From an uncultured Rhodanobacteraceae bacterium (GTDB lineage: Bacteria > Pseudomonadota > Gammaproteobacteria > Xanthomonadales > SZUA-5): a DNA stretch of 44,854 bases. The notes under the pieces were generated by a model. That model was not told where the DNA came from. It did not search any database and saw only the letters and a program-made list of their open reading frames with translations. The position numbers and the translations under genes are program-made. Below are positions 32,974 through 41,329 of the stretch, piece after piece (position 1 is the stretch's first letter; every line of letters starts with the position of its first letter). The stretch is from NCBI GenBank assembly GCA_937928755.1, contig CALEZI010000099.1:1-44854 (forward strand). The letters run 5' to 3'.

Positions 32974-34293
32974 ATGACCAAGAAAGCGTATGCGATCGAA
33001 GTGAAGAAGAGTTTGGACCGCAGGAGATGGGAAAACTCCGTTCACAGACGCAAGCTAAAGCGCCTGAAGCGCCGACTGACACAGATAATGCCCGTACGCA
33101 CAGGTGTTCGGGCGAGTTATCGGTCCACTGCATTGCGATTATTGGCGAACCGGTGTGTCGAGCCGCTCGGGGCTGATCCCGTTCGAGCCGGCAAGATTCT
33201 GATGCCGAGCCGGTTCTCTATTATCGATAACCCACATGAAACACTGAGCGTCATTTGCCGAATCGCGAAATGTGCCACATCCTATGCCCGACCAAAAATA
33301 AGTTTAGACCATCGCGCCACGATTGAAATGGACCTTGCTGCGGATACGTTACTCGGTATCACGCTCAAGGAGACAAAAAAGGAATGTCAAGGCGTCAAGA
33401 AGATGCAAATTCGAGGGCATTATCCGAGAGATCCCGCACTTCGAAGGGAAATGGATGAAATTGGTGTGACAAAGGCCCTGTTTTCTTCTGAGGAATCTTG
33501 GTCGGTAGATTTAAATCCGGACCTAAAAGTGTTCCGTCATCGTCAGGTTGGGCTGAGGATCGAAGAGCCACTCGAAGCCCGATATCCCGCTCAAGATCAG
33601 ACGTCTCGGTTTGCTATCCATGTGGACGATTGCCTCGCAGTAATCGGCAAGAAACTCACTTCCAAAGGACGACAAGAGCTCTGTGTCTATGTCGGTGAGA
33701 TTCTAACCAACGCTGAAGAGCACCCAGGAATTGTTGATTGGACCATTGTCGGCTATTTAGATGTCGAACTTAGCTGGTTTGAAGTCGCAATAATTAACTT
33801 TGGCAAAACAATAGCGGATACGTTTAAGGAACTGCCCCGAGAAAGTTACGCTTTTCGCCAAGTAGATTCGTATGTGTCGAGAATCGCAAGGACTGGAGCT
33901 AATCAAGTCGAGAGGGATAAGTTGATAACTGTGGCCGCTCTCCAAAGTCGAATTAGCTCTAAGAATTCCGACGAACGGAGTGACCGAGGTCAAGGAACTG
34001 TTGAAGCTATTGAGTTCTTTCAGCAGGTTCTGGCCGAATGCCAAGGAAGCGAGCGAAAGAATCCGAATATGTGCATTCTCTCAGGATCGACGTTTATTAA
34101 GTTCGATGGTACCTACAGAATGGTGATGGATGGGCACGGCAGAAAAATCATTGCCTTCAATAAACAGGGGTCGCTATTCAAGCCCCCCGATGAAAAGTTC
34201 GTCCAGGTTTTGCCTGGGGCGTCTTTTCCGGGAACTATACTAGCCATCAGATTTCCCCTCGCAAGGGGGGCTATCGCATCAAGGGAGGTATGA
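32974..34293 (+). CDS. GHKL-family (histidine-kinase-like) ATPase
   Basis: A 439-residue protein, starting at ATG 32974 (or GTG 32953). The first 40 residues are strongly basic (RRRWENSVHRRKLKRLKRRL). The C-terminal half is a GHKL ATPase: N-box VGEILTNAEEHPG with Glu242 and Asn246, G1-like IINFGKTIAD with Asn275 in place of the usual Asp, G2 DRGQGTVEAI with Gly339 and Gly341, and GTILAIRFPL at the end. No phosphoacceptor His domain is visible, so it is not an ordinary sensor kinase. Its stop is followed after one base by the STAS-like gene (AAGGGAGG upstream). GC content is visibly lower than in the neighbours, suggesting transfer. Confidence 0.75.
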   Translation: MTKKAYAIEVKKSLDRRRWENSVHRRKLKRLKRRLTQIMPVRTGVRASYRSTALRLLANRCVEPLGADPVRAGKILMPSRFSIIDNPHETLSVICRIAKCATSYARPKISLDHRATIEMDLAADTLLGITLKETKKECQGVKKMQIRGHYPRDPALRREMDEIGVTKALFSSEESWSVDLNPDLKVFRHRQVGLRIEEPLEARYPAQDQTSRFAIHVDDCLAVIGKKLTSKGRQELCVYVGEILTNAEEHPGIVDWTIVGYLDVELSWFEVAIINFGKTIADTFKELPRESYAFRQVDSYVSRIARTGANQVERDKLITVAALQSRISSKNSDERSDRGQGTVEAIEFFQQVLAECQGSERKNPNMCILSGSTFIKFDGTYRMVMDGHGRKIIAFNKQGSLFKPPDEKFVQVLPGASFPGTILAIRFPLARGAIASREV

Positions 34294-34294
34294 A

Positions 34295-34606
34295 ATGGCG
34301 CAGATAATAAATTTTGAGCAACTTGGGGGGCCGGTATACGCGGGGCGCCCAAAAGGGGAAAAAGCTCGTGAGCAATTTGAACTAGATAAGGAGGATGGTG
34401 CTGGCGGAGTCGTGCGGGTTGTGATTCCAGACGATGCCTTTAGTCTCAATAGTTCGTTCTTTCTGGGACTATTCGGCCCGAGCGTACGAGCATTAGGAGG
34501 TCGCGAAGGCTTCACAAAAAAGTATGCCTTTGAGGCGCCAGAGTTCATTATGGAATCAGTTTACTCTGGGATCGATCGCGCGATGCAGGAGGCCGCACCA
34601 TTATGA
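34295..34606 (+). CDS. STAS-like DUF4325 protein
   Basis: A 103-residue protein with FSLNSSFFLGLFGPSVRALGG and FTKKYAFEAP, the core of DUF4325, a STAS-like fold (the one of anti-sigma factor antagonists). DUF4325 genes are repeatedly next to GHKL ATPases, as here. By analogy with SpoIIAA/SpoIIAB-type pairs, the ATPase and the STAS-like protein may form a phosphorylation or nucleotide-dependent switch; no conserved Ser target can be assigned with certainty, though the Ser-Ser of NSSFF is in a suitable place. Its stop overlaps the start of the next gene (ATGA). Confidence 0.75.
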   Translation: MAQIINFEQLGGPVYAGRPKGEKAREQFELDKEDGAGGVVRVVIPDDAFSLNSSFFLGLFGPSVRALGGREGFTKKYAFEAPEFIMESVYSGIDRAMQEAAPL

Positions 34607-35124
34607 GCTATTTAGAGGATGTTCGCGCGTGGCAGGCAATGGCCGCTTTCTTGTCTTTTATAATCAGCACTTTCGCGCTCATTTGGAGCGCTAGAAATTC
34701 CATTCGACAAGATCGAATGTCGCGCACAGACGGCTTTTGGTTCCGAGACGTAGTCGGTCCAAACGTGCTCGAAAAGGTCCTCGCATTTTCTTCGGAATTG
34801 ACTTCAAGGAGAGACCTGCTGATAAACCTCGCAAATAAGAAAAAGGAGCTTCGCACAGAACTGGACAAGATGCGCCGCGAAAAGCAGGCAGTCACGGAGA
34901 ATATGATTTGCTTGAAATTGTTCTCCGAAGAGGCCTATTTAGAAGCCTGCAAAAGAATGGACGAGATTGAAGACAAGCTCGCGAATTGCTTGGCAAGAGT
35001 TTCTGAATCCAACACAACTTCAGCAGACGCGTCACGCACAATAAATGACGCCATCGCGTTTTCCAGGATTCAAGTCTTCCAGTTGTTGTCAGGAGTCAAA
35101 AAGTTGCACGAGAAATTAAAGTAA
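34603..35124 (+). CDS. membrane-anchored coiled-coil protein, third gene of the GHKL operon
   Basis: A 173-residue protein. One membrane helix lies at residues about 10-28 (AMAAFLSFIISTFALIWSA), followed by SIRQDRMSRTDGFWFRDVVGPNVL and a long coiled coil rich in Lys/Glu (LANKKKELRTELDKMRREKQ, EACKRMDEIEDKLANCLARV). The C-terminal 35 residues form another amphipathic helix. No family is recognised. Its ATGA overlap, with AGGAGG ten bases upstream, ties it to the STAS-like protein. A membrane-located effector or receptor is the simplest idea. Confidence 0.7.
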   Translation: MSYLEDVRAWQAMAAFLSFIISTFALIWSARNSIRQDRMSRTDGFWFRDVVGPNVLEKVLAFSSELTSRRDLLINLANKKKELRTELDKMRREKQAVTENMICLKLFSEEAYLEACKRMDEIEDKLANCLARVSESNTTSADASRTINDAIAFSRIQVFQLLSGVKKLHEKLK

Positions 35125-35382
35125 CCAGTGAACCCCAAAAGTGCGTGTGGCAGGAGACCAATTAAAGTCACGCTTGTTTGGATTCGAAAATGCAAATTGC
35201 CTACGCCGAACTCTTCCATGGGAGACTGAAGCGCCGTCGTGACATCGTCACGAATCGTGCTCCACCTCTTCGGTTTGAATTTAAGGCGTTAGTTTTTATC
35301 CAGGCTCATTGGGGCATGACGGCTACTGGGCGATGCATTATGAGGATTCTGCGGGACGAGGAAAGCCTTGCGCTTTTGATAG

Positions 35383-36165
35383 TCATGTCTCCCTCGCCGC
35401 CAACACCCTCCCCGCAAACTCCGCAAACAAGTTCCGAATGCTGGTTGCCGCCGACAGCGGTCGACACGACTCTGTGCCGGCGACGCTCAGTTCGAGCGCG
35501 GCCGCGCTGTAGAGGCGCCGCTCAACCAAGCGTTCGCAAAGGAGTTGGTAGCGGCGCGCATAGGATGCGCCGTTGAACTCGGGGAACACGGGGAAGTGCG
35601 GTTCGGCGCAGCGGACTGGGGTCAGGGAGCGCTCGCTCTCTTCGAGCAGCATCAACCAACCGACGAAGGGCGGCCGTGGGTCGGCTTGGTAGATTGGGTT
35701 GAGCATCGCGGGCGACTCTTCGCCGATGTCGGTCCGTTGCGCTGGCCGGTGGCCGTAGGCGCCTTGGTGATGGGCGACCCAGAGATCGGCGGCGGAGCCG
35801 ATGACTTCTTCGCTGCGGTTGTTGAAGTTATTGCCGAAAGAGCCGACCTGCGACTTGAATTCGAACACGCCGAGCAGGCGCTGTTTGTGGATGACGATGG
35901 CATCCCAGTCCTTGGTCGCGCGAAAGAACCCCGGCAAAGCCACTTTGCCCTTGTTGCGATGAACCGCATCGGCTGGCAGGCCGCAATGGGTGGCGACGCG
36001 TTCGACCAGATGGATGAAGCCGTTCATGTTCTGGCCGCCGACCACGTTGTCCCGCGCGCCGCCCTGCTTTCGCTCGCCCAATGCGCCTGAACGGCCTGCC
36101 CAAAACGCCCGAACGGCAGCGTTGACGCGTTCGTCGAATTCATCGGGCAGCAAGCTGATCGTCAT
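35383..36165 (-). CDS. PaeR7I/XhoI-type type II restriction endonuclease
   Basis: A 260-residue enzyme. The family signature is DWDAIVIHKQRLLGVFEFKS followed by QVGSFGNNFNNRSEEVIGSA. The PD-(D/E)XK active site is visible as Asp86 or Asp88, Glu102 and Lys104. PaeR7I and XhoI cut CTCGAG. The start overlaps the methylase stop (ATGA), so methylase and nuclease are co-translated with the methylase first, which protects the host. At least eight CTCGAG sites are in this window (for example 1897, 24894, 43533). Confidence 0.92.
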   Translation of the reverse strand: MTISLLPDEFDERVNAAVRAFWAGRSGALGERKQGGARDNVVGGQNMNGFIHLVERVATHCGLPADAVHRNKGKVALPGFFRATKDWDAIVIHKQRLLGVFEFKSQVGSFGNNFNNRSEEVIGSAADLWVAHHQGAYGHRPAQRTDIGEESPAMLNPIYQADPRPPFVGWLMLLEESERSLTPVRCAEPHFPVFPEFNGASYARRYQLLCERLVERRLYSAAALELSVAGTESCRPLSAATSIRNLFAEFAGRVLAARET

Positions 36166-37931
36166 TCGCGTCGGTTCCTGCGCTTAGCGGTTACTTGCGC
36201 GTCTGCGGCCATCTGTCGCGTGCGCTCCGCATCGTTAGCTGATAGGCCATAGAGCCGAAACACCGGTTCATCAATCAGCCGCTGATCCTTGGCGCAGGCG
36301 ACCTGCGTCAGTTCATCGCGCAATGCATGCGGCACGTCCTGCCAGCGCGGGATGCGGATGCGGCGCAGGTACTGGGCCTGGAAGCGCAGGAAGCCGCCGG
36401 ACATGCGGGTGCAGTAGGTGGCGACGAGCAGCACGGTGACGGAGGAGCGCAGCACCGCCTGCAGCGCACGCAGGTCCCATTGGGTCGAGGTCACGAAGTA
36501 CAGATTGTGGTGCGGGTAGTAGTGGCCTTCGTCGAGCACGAAGGTGGCTTCGCCCTTGATGTCCGGCACCAGCAGTTTCGGTTGCTGCTGCAACTCGGGA
36601 TAGATGCGATCGATGGTGCGGTACCAGGCGTCGCCATTCTTGGTCGCCACGTGGCGGCCGGCGACGGCCTCGTAGTGCTGATGGAGATAGGCGGACAGCT
36701 GCGGGTAGTCGGCCAGATCGACCACGCGGCCTTCGGCCTGGAAAGGGTTGACCACGCCCTTGCCGCCCCAGCGAATCTGGCCGTCGACCAGATCGCGCGC
36801 CATGACCAGCGGCAGCTTGCGGCTGGCCTCGACCGGTAGCGCTTCGAGTTCGCCGATGTAGACGCGATCGCAGCCGGTGGCGACGCCGATGCCGACCTTG
36901 CAGCCGACTTGTTCCAGCGTCGGGAACTGTTGTTCCAGTCGGCGCACCAGATCCAGGCGCGTCAGGTCATCGAGCAGCCAGGGCGCCTCGTTTGAGCCGG
37001 CCAGCGAAATCTCGCCGACGATGGTGGTGTCGGCATGTGCGGCGAGCATCGCCGCCACCAACTGCGGCAGGCTGTGCTCATCGGTGATCACGCCCGGACG
37101 AGCGACCCGCGTTGACGCGGCGGGGTTGGTGGTGTGCGTCGGGCGCGCAATCACGGTGATCGCCGGATAGGCGATGACCTCGGAGTGGAAGGCGTCGATG
37201 CCTTCCATATCGATGTAGTGCTGCAACGCAAACCCGCGCACGATCTTGGCGCGCAGCGGGCCGCCGTATTTGTTCTTCAACCAGCGATTGGCGCAGATGA
37301 AACCGAGCCGCCCGCCGGGCGCCAGCAGGTCGAGCGCGCGCTCGTAGAAGGCGATGTAGATGTCGGCGCGATCGAACATGGTGCGAAAGCGCGCACGGTA
37401 TTCGCGCAGCAGCGCTTCGGGGATGCGCTCCTGGCGCACGTAGGGCGGGTTGCCGACGACAAAATCGAACTCGCCGGAAAGCCCGCACAGCAGGAAGTCG
37501 TCGCACAGCAGCCAGTGTCGGCACAGCTCGCCGGCATCGGCGGGCGTTACGCCTTGCGCGATCAGGCGCGCGCGCAGGTGCGCGGTGGTGGTTTCGAAAC
37601 TGTCGCGATGTAGTTCAACCGCGCGAATCGCATCGACCAACTCGCGCCCGGCGTCGGCGAGCTTGCCGCCGGCATGGCGATAGGCTGCCAGCAAGCGATC
37701 CACTGCGGCCAGCAGGAATTCGCCGCCGCCGAACGAGGGTTCGAGCAGGCGCATGCGGTGCAGTGGTTGGGTAGCGGAATAACCCGACAGATCGAGGATG
37801 GCCGCGACCACATCCGGCCGCGTGAACACTGCACCGCGCTCGGTCTCGTCATTGCCGGCCAGCACCGAGACCGCGGCGGCGATCGCCGGATCGCGTGCGC
37901 TGGGGCCGAGGATGTCGAACAGGTTGAACAA
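36162..37931 (-). CDS. PaeR7I-type N6-adenine DNA methyltransferase
   Basis: A protein of about 589 residues that modifies CTCGAG, the partner of the nuclease. Motifs: FTRPDVVAAILDLSGY and LLEPSFGGGEFLLAAVDRLL (SAM binding), DFVVGNPPYVRQERIP (catalytic NPPY), GRLGFICANRWLKNKYG. The start is uncertain: the frame is open to 38195, but similarity begins near residues FNLFDILGPSARDP and no ATG lies there. TTG 37931 and GTG 37865 are options, both with poor ribosome sites. I annotate from TTG; a frameshift or unusual start should be considered. Confidence 0.88.
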   Translation of the reverse strand: MFNLFDILGPSARDPAIAAAVSVLAGNDETERGAVFTRPDVVAAILDLSGYSATQPLHRMRLLEPSFGGGEFLLAAVDRLLAAYRHAGGKLADAGRELVDAIRAVELHRDSFETTTAHLRARLIAQGVTPADAGELCRHWLLCDDFLLCGLSGEFDFVVGNPPYVRQERIPEALLREYRARFRTMFDRADIYIAFYERALDLLAPGGRLGFICANRWLKNKYGGPLRAKIVRGFALQHYIDMEGIDAFHSEVIAYPAITVIARPTHTTNPAASTRVARPGVITDEHSLPQLVAAMLAAHADTTIVGEISLAGSNEAPWLLDDLTRLDLVRRLEQQFPTLEQVGCKVGIGVATGCDRVYIGELEALPVEASRKLPLVMARDLVDGQIRWGGKGVVNPFQAEGRVVDLADYPQLSAYLHQHYEAVAGRHVATKNGDAWYRTIDRIYPELQQQPKLLVPDIKGEATFVLDEGHYYPHHNLYFVTSTQWDLRALQAVLRSSVTVLLVATYCTRMSGGFLRFQAQYLRRIRIPRWQDVPHALRDELTQVACAKDQRLIDEPVFRLYGLSANDAERTRQMAADAQVTAKRRNRRE

Positions 37932-38101
37932 AGGGGCGTGTGAAGGTGATTTGGAGAGGTTTGATCTTCGGGGGTTTGGGGGTGGGATGCAATGTGGAAG
38001 GTGGTGTTGGGGTCTCGTGGTTGGTTTCAGCCGAGAAGATTGAATACGCTGCGAGATTCCGACGGCTGCCCCGAAACTGGTGGCCGTTAAACGAGGACGC
38101 C

Positions 38102-39382
38102 ATGGAAGAACTACTGGAGGTTTGGCAGAGGCTGACTGAAGCTGGACGGGATCGTCCGGACATGGCGCGGCCAGCGCAGGGCGCAACGGATGCATCCATT
38201 GCGAACGCGGAGCGACGCCTGAAGCGCCCCTTGCCCGCTTCGCTTGTTGCGATGTTGCGGCGATCGCGCGCCTGGCTCTGGCGTGAGCCAGACTACGACG
38301 CGGTTGTTTTCCTGCCCCCCGCCGAGATCGTCCGCGAGACGAAACGGCCTGCGGACGCCGCGTCCCGCATCGATGTGGACCTGTCCGAGTCGACGGGCGT
38401 CAAGGCGCTCTACTACTCACCACTGCGCATCACCTTCGCGTACTCGGACTATTTCCGATTTCAGATTGACGAGGATCCGGCGGCGGGTGGCCGTCCCGGG
38501 CAGGTTCTTGCGGTCGATGTCGAAGAGGGCACCGTCAAGAAGGTCGCCGAGTCGTTTGAAGCGTTCCTGATCCGCGGTTTGCAGTGCATCAAGGAGCAAT
38601 TGCTGGGAGGCTATCCCGAGCAATGGTCGCCGGCTCCGGGCGCAGCACTTGTGGGCGGCGACATCGTGATACCGCAAATGGACGAGTCGCTGCTGCCGCC
38701 AATCGCCAGAGCGCCCTCCCAGCCCGTTGAAAGGGTCATCAAGAAGCACAAGCCAGCTGGCGATGAGCTAGGTGCGGCGCTGCTCGGCATGGATGAATGG
38801 CTGCAGGCGCATGCGCCGCTTGACAGCAAGCGCTTCAAGCGCGGCCTGACGCTGCTGAAGATTCGGCAGTATCTCAGCAACGAGGGGTGCTTTCTGCCCG
38901 AAGCCATGTATCCGTTGTTCTGGACGATCAACGGCCAAGCGGGTAGGCGCGAACCCCTCTTGCCATGTCCATTGCGGGCCTGTCCCGGTTTGTTATTGCA
39001 TTCGTTGGACGAGGCATGCGACTCGCACAGCAATCAGTTGGGTAGCTGGCATTTGTACAAACTTATGCCGGACCGTCGCTGCTACGACACGGGCGACGGC
39101 ATCAAGCATGCATTCTGGCGAAAGCACTGGTTCCCTTTCGCGCGCAGCCGCCTTGATCATGCGGCGGCAAAGGTTCATCTGTTCGTCGACTACGATCCGG
39201 CTCCCGGTGGGGTCGCGGGACAAGTGGTTGTCGATGCGGTGGAGATGCAGCCTGACCGTGAACCTGGAATACGGCGCGTCATCGCGCCGTCGTTGACGAT
39301 CTACTTCCAGTCGTTGCTCGCGGCACTGGAGCGTGGGGCGATCGAATATCGTGATCGGAAGGGATTGATGTGGTGCGATTGA
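38102..39382 (+). CDS. SMI1/KNR4-like protein, possibly with two such domains
   Basis: A 426-residue protein starting at ATG 38102 (GAGGA upstream). The N-terminal part, ANAERRLKRPLPASLVAMLRRS then a loop with WREPDYDAVVFLPPAEIV and GQVLAVDVEEGTVKKVAESFEAFLIRGL, follows the SMI1/KNR4 pattern of cell-wall regulators and toxin-immunity proteins. The second half (WTINGQAGRREPLLPCPLRACPG, LFVDYDPAPGGVAGQVVVDAVEM, IYFQSLLAAL) repeats the order weakly, so it may contain a second domain. It diverges from the methylase gene. The role could be immunity to a polymorphic toxin; no toxin gene is visible nearby. Confidence 0.65.
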   Translation: MEELLEVWQRLTEAGRDRPDMARPAQGATDASIANAERRLKRPLPASLVAMLRRSRAWLWREPDYDAVVFLPPAEIVRETKRPADAASRIDVDLSESTGVKALYYSPLRITFAYSDYFRFQIDEDPAAGGRPGQVLAVDVEEGTVKKVAESFEAFLIRGLQCIKEQLLGGYPEQWSPAPGAALVGGDIVIPQMDESLLPPIARAPSQPVERVIKKHKPAGDELGAALLGMDEWLQAHAPLDSKRFKRGLTLLKIRQYLSNEGCFLPEAMYPLFWTINGQAGRREPLLPCPLRACPGLLLHSLDEACDSHSNQLGSWHLYKLMPDRRCYDTGDGIKHAFWRKHWFPFARSRLDHAAAKVHLFVDYDPAPGGVAGQVVVDAVEMQPDREPGIRRVIAPSLTIYFQSLLAALERGAIEYRDRKGLMWCD

Positions 39383-39834
39383 GACAGCTACGACAATAAC
39401 TGGATCAACGTCGGCAAAGTGCCGTCGGGGGCTGGCGGGGCGGAGCTCGGCTTCGGCTGGCGGGATGGGCAACGCAGGGGCATGGCCCTCCGAAAGCAAG
39501 AGCGGCCGCGCGGGCGCGCGGCCCTCCAAAGGCGACGGCGGGGACGTGGACGCCCTCGGTGAAATGTCGACGGCGATGACGAATTTGAGGTCGCTTGCGG
39601 TGAGTTGTTCGAGCGACAACGTGCGTTGATCGTCGCCGGGTCCGGTGTGCACGGCAGCGCATGCAATACGACCCCGCAAAAGTGCCCCGTCACCGCGCGC
39701 GAAGTGCAAAGTCGCGCAACAGCGGTCGCGAAAGCTCGACAATCCTGAGGGTGACACGCTTGGCAGGGGATCTGAGGCGTGCCACACGTTCAGCAATGCC
39801 TGACGTCGGCGTCATCGCCGAGGCGCTGATTGCA
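39383..39834. other. 452-bp gap with palindromes and possible gene debris
   Basis: A 20-bp palindrome (stem GGCCGCGCG, GG loop) lies at 39504-39523, and the 9-mer GGCCCTCCR occurs on both of its sides, as in a REP-like intergenic repeat. The minus strand at about 39566-39660 reads HTGPGDDQRTLSLEQLTA and SDLKFVIAVDIS, which looks like part of a helicase or similar protein but cannot be placed. The rest shows nothing recognisable. Confidence 0.4.
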
Positions 39835-40403
39835 TCAACGCAGAAGTTCCTGCGCCAGCCTGTCGTAGATCGGCCTGCGCCAGCGTTGGTAGTCGTTGTG
39901 CTCTGGGTCATCGAAGAGACCGTCCAGGAATTCGCCGAAGCCCGCAGCGAGTGGCCAGACCTTGCGATTCCGGCCGGTGCCCCAGGCGTCGGTGGAATGC
40001 ACCATGCGCAGATCCGTCCGCTGGTCGGCGTAATCAGCGCCATCAATAGTTGAATCGCGCCGGGCGTTCCGGCGATCAACAGATGACCGGGAGGCACGCC
40101 CTGACCGTATACCTGCCCACGCCAGTGAGCTTCCACGGTCGCCCAGTCATGGATTGGATCGACGCAAGTCAGATCGGAGCGTGGCACATGGGGCCCCAGC
40201 ATGCCCAGCAGCGCCGCCGGCGTACGGAACAGGCGTGGGTAGATGCGCCCGCCGTTGTAGCGAAGCATGAAGGCGCGATAGGTCTCCGGAAGCGCGAGCG
40301 CTTCACGTTCCTCCCATGCCTCGATCGCGGCAGTCGGATCCCTGACATACGACCAGTCCCGCTCGCCCTCGTTCCAGCCTTCGGTGATCGGAGCAATCTT
40401 CAT
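39835..40403 (-). pseudogene. SMI1/KNR4-like gene with a -1 frameshift
   Basis: From ATG 40403 the frame reads MKIAPITEGWNEGERDWSYV, ALPETYRAFMLRYNGGRIYP and so on to AIQLLMAL. It then continues in the next frame as DYADQRTDLRMVHSTDAWG, RKVWPLAAGFGEFLDGLF, DDPEHNDYQRWRRP, ending at the stop 39835-39837. One lost base at about 40035 (CTGATTAC where CTGGATTAC is expected) explains the break. The first frame runs on with nonsense to 39690. The domain is SMI1/KNR4-like by its tail and YNGG motif. Either a real frameshift or a sequencing error. Confidence 0.75.
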
Positions 40404-40607
40404 GGCGTGGGCCGCCCGGATGCTGATGTGATACCCGAGGATGCCAGAGCGGGTCATGATTTCCGCCACTGCGTTGGTGCCAGGCAAATCCGGTCTGCCT
40501 CCCGTTGTCGGCCGGCGCGCTGGATCCGGTGTCAGGTCAAGCCGTGGCGCTGGCACCCGGTTGGTGGACGCGGAAGGTGTCGTGTACCTCGACGAACCGG
40601 TCGCAGC

Positions 40608-41231
40608 TCAAGACAGCGCACGCCGTTCATCGGCTCGCGCTAGCTGATGAATGCGCGCCACGGTGTCATCGAAGGCGCGCGCCATCGGCGCATTGCGCGC
40701 GGTCAGGATCTCGGCCAGCGCCTGGTAATAACCCAGCGTGCCGTCGCGTTTGGCGGTGAAGCGGTCGAAGACGGCAACGCCCACTTCGGGGTTTTCCAGG
40801 TCGCCGAGGATCGCGCGGGCGTTGTGCAGCTTGTCGCAGCCGGACACCAGCAGCACCGTTTCCGGCACCTGCCGCAGGTGCTCGAGATAGGCGAGCTTGC
40901 GCTCGCGCCAGTGGTCGTATGGGCTTCCGGCTGCTTGCGCAGCGGCCTTGCCTTCGACCGTGCCATCGGTGCAGGCCACCACGATGTCCGCCACGTGATC
41001 GCCAAACTGTGCGCGGATGCTGCCCTCGTGGCCGGCACCGCAGTCCTCGAGCACGTCGTGCAGCAATCCGGCGATCGCCTGGTCTTCGCTGCCGCCGTAT
41101 TGCAGCACCAGGCTGGCGACACCGAGCAGATGGTAGATGTACGGAATGCCGCTTCCCTTGCGGAACTGCGGTGCGTGGGCGATGCGCGCGTAGTCGACGG
41201 CATCGGTGAAACGGCGGGTCAGGATGGTCAT
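40608..41231 (-). CDS. HD-domain hydrolase (small SpoT/MESH1-like)
   Basis: A 207-residue enzyme starting at ATG 41231 with AAGGAAAG upstream. HAPQFRKGSGIPYIYHLLGVA, GLLHDVLEDCG and CDKLHNARAIL give the conserved H...HD...D metal-binding pattern of RelA/SpoT-type hydrolases. Without a synthetase domain, these short enzymes remove pyrophosphate from (p)ppGpp or related nucleotides. Its location beside defence and toxin genes is suggestive only; it may be an ordinary stress enzyme. Confidence 0.85.
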   Translation of the reverse strand: MTILTRRFTDAVDYARIAHAPQFRKGSGIPYIYHLLGVASLVLQYGGSEDQAIAGLLHDVLEDCGAGHEGSIRAQFGDHVADIVVACTDGTVEGKAAAQAAGSPYDHWRERKLAYLEHLRQVPETVLLVSGCDKLHNARAILGDLENPEVGVAVFDRFTAKRDGTLGYYQALAEILTARNAPMARAFDDTVARIHQLARADERRALS

Positions 41232-41329
41232 GACGCTTTCCTTTCGGTCATCGATGCCCGTCATCTCCGGCACGACGATGGCCGGCGGCTTCGGCCGGAA
41301 TCATGGCTCAGCTCTGGCGGGATCTGCAT

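Noticed and set aside
35178..35576. Plus-strand frame between the GHKL operon and the restriction enzyme
   Set aside because: Its second half is antisense to the nuclease gene and the first half has no start context or motif.
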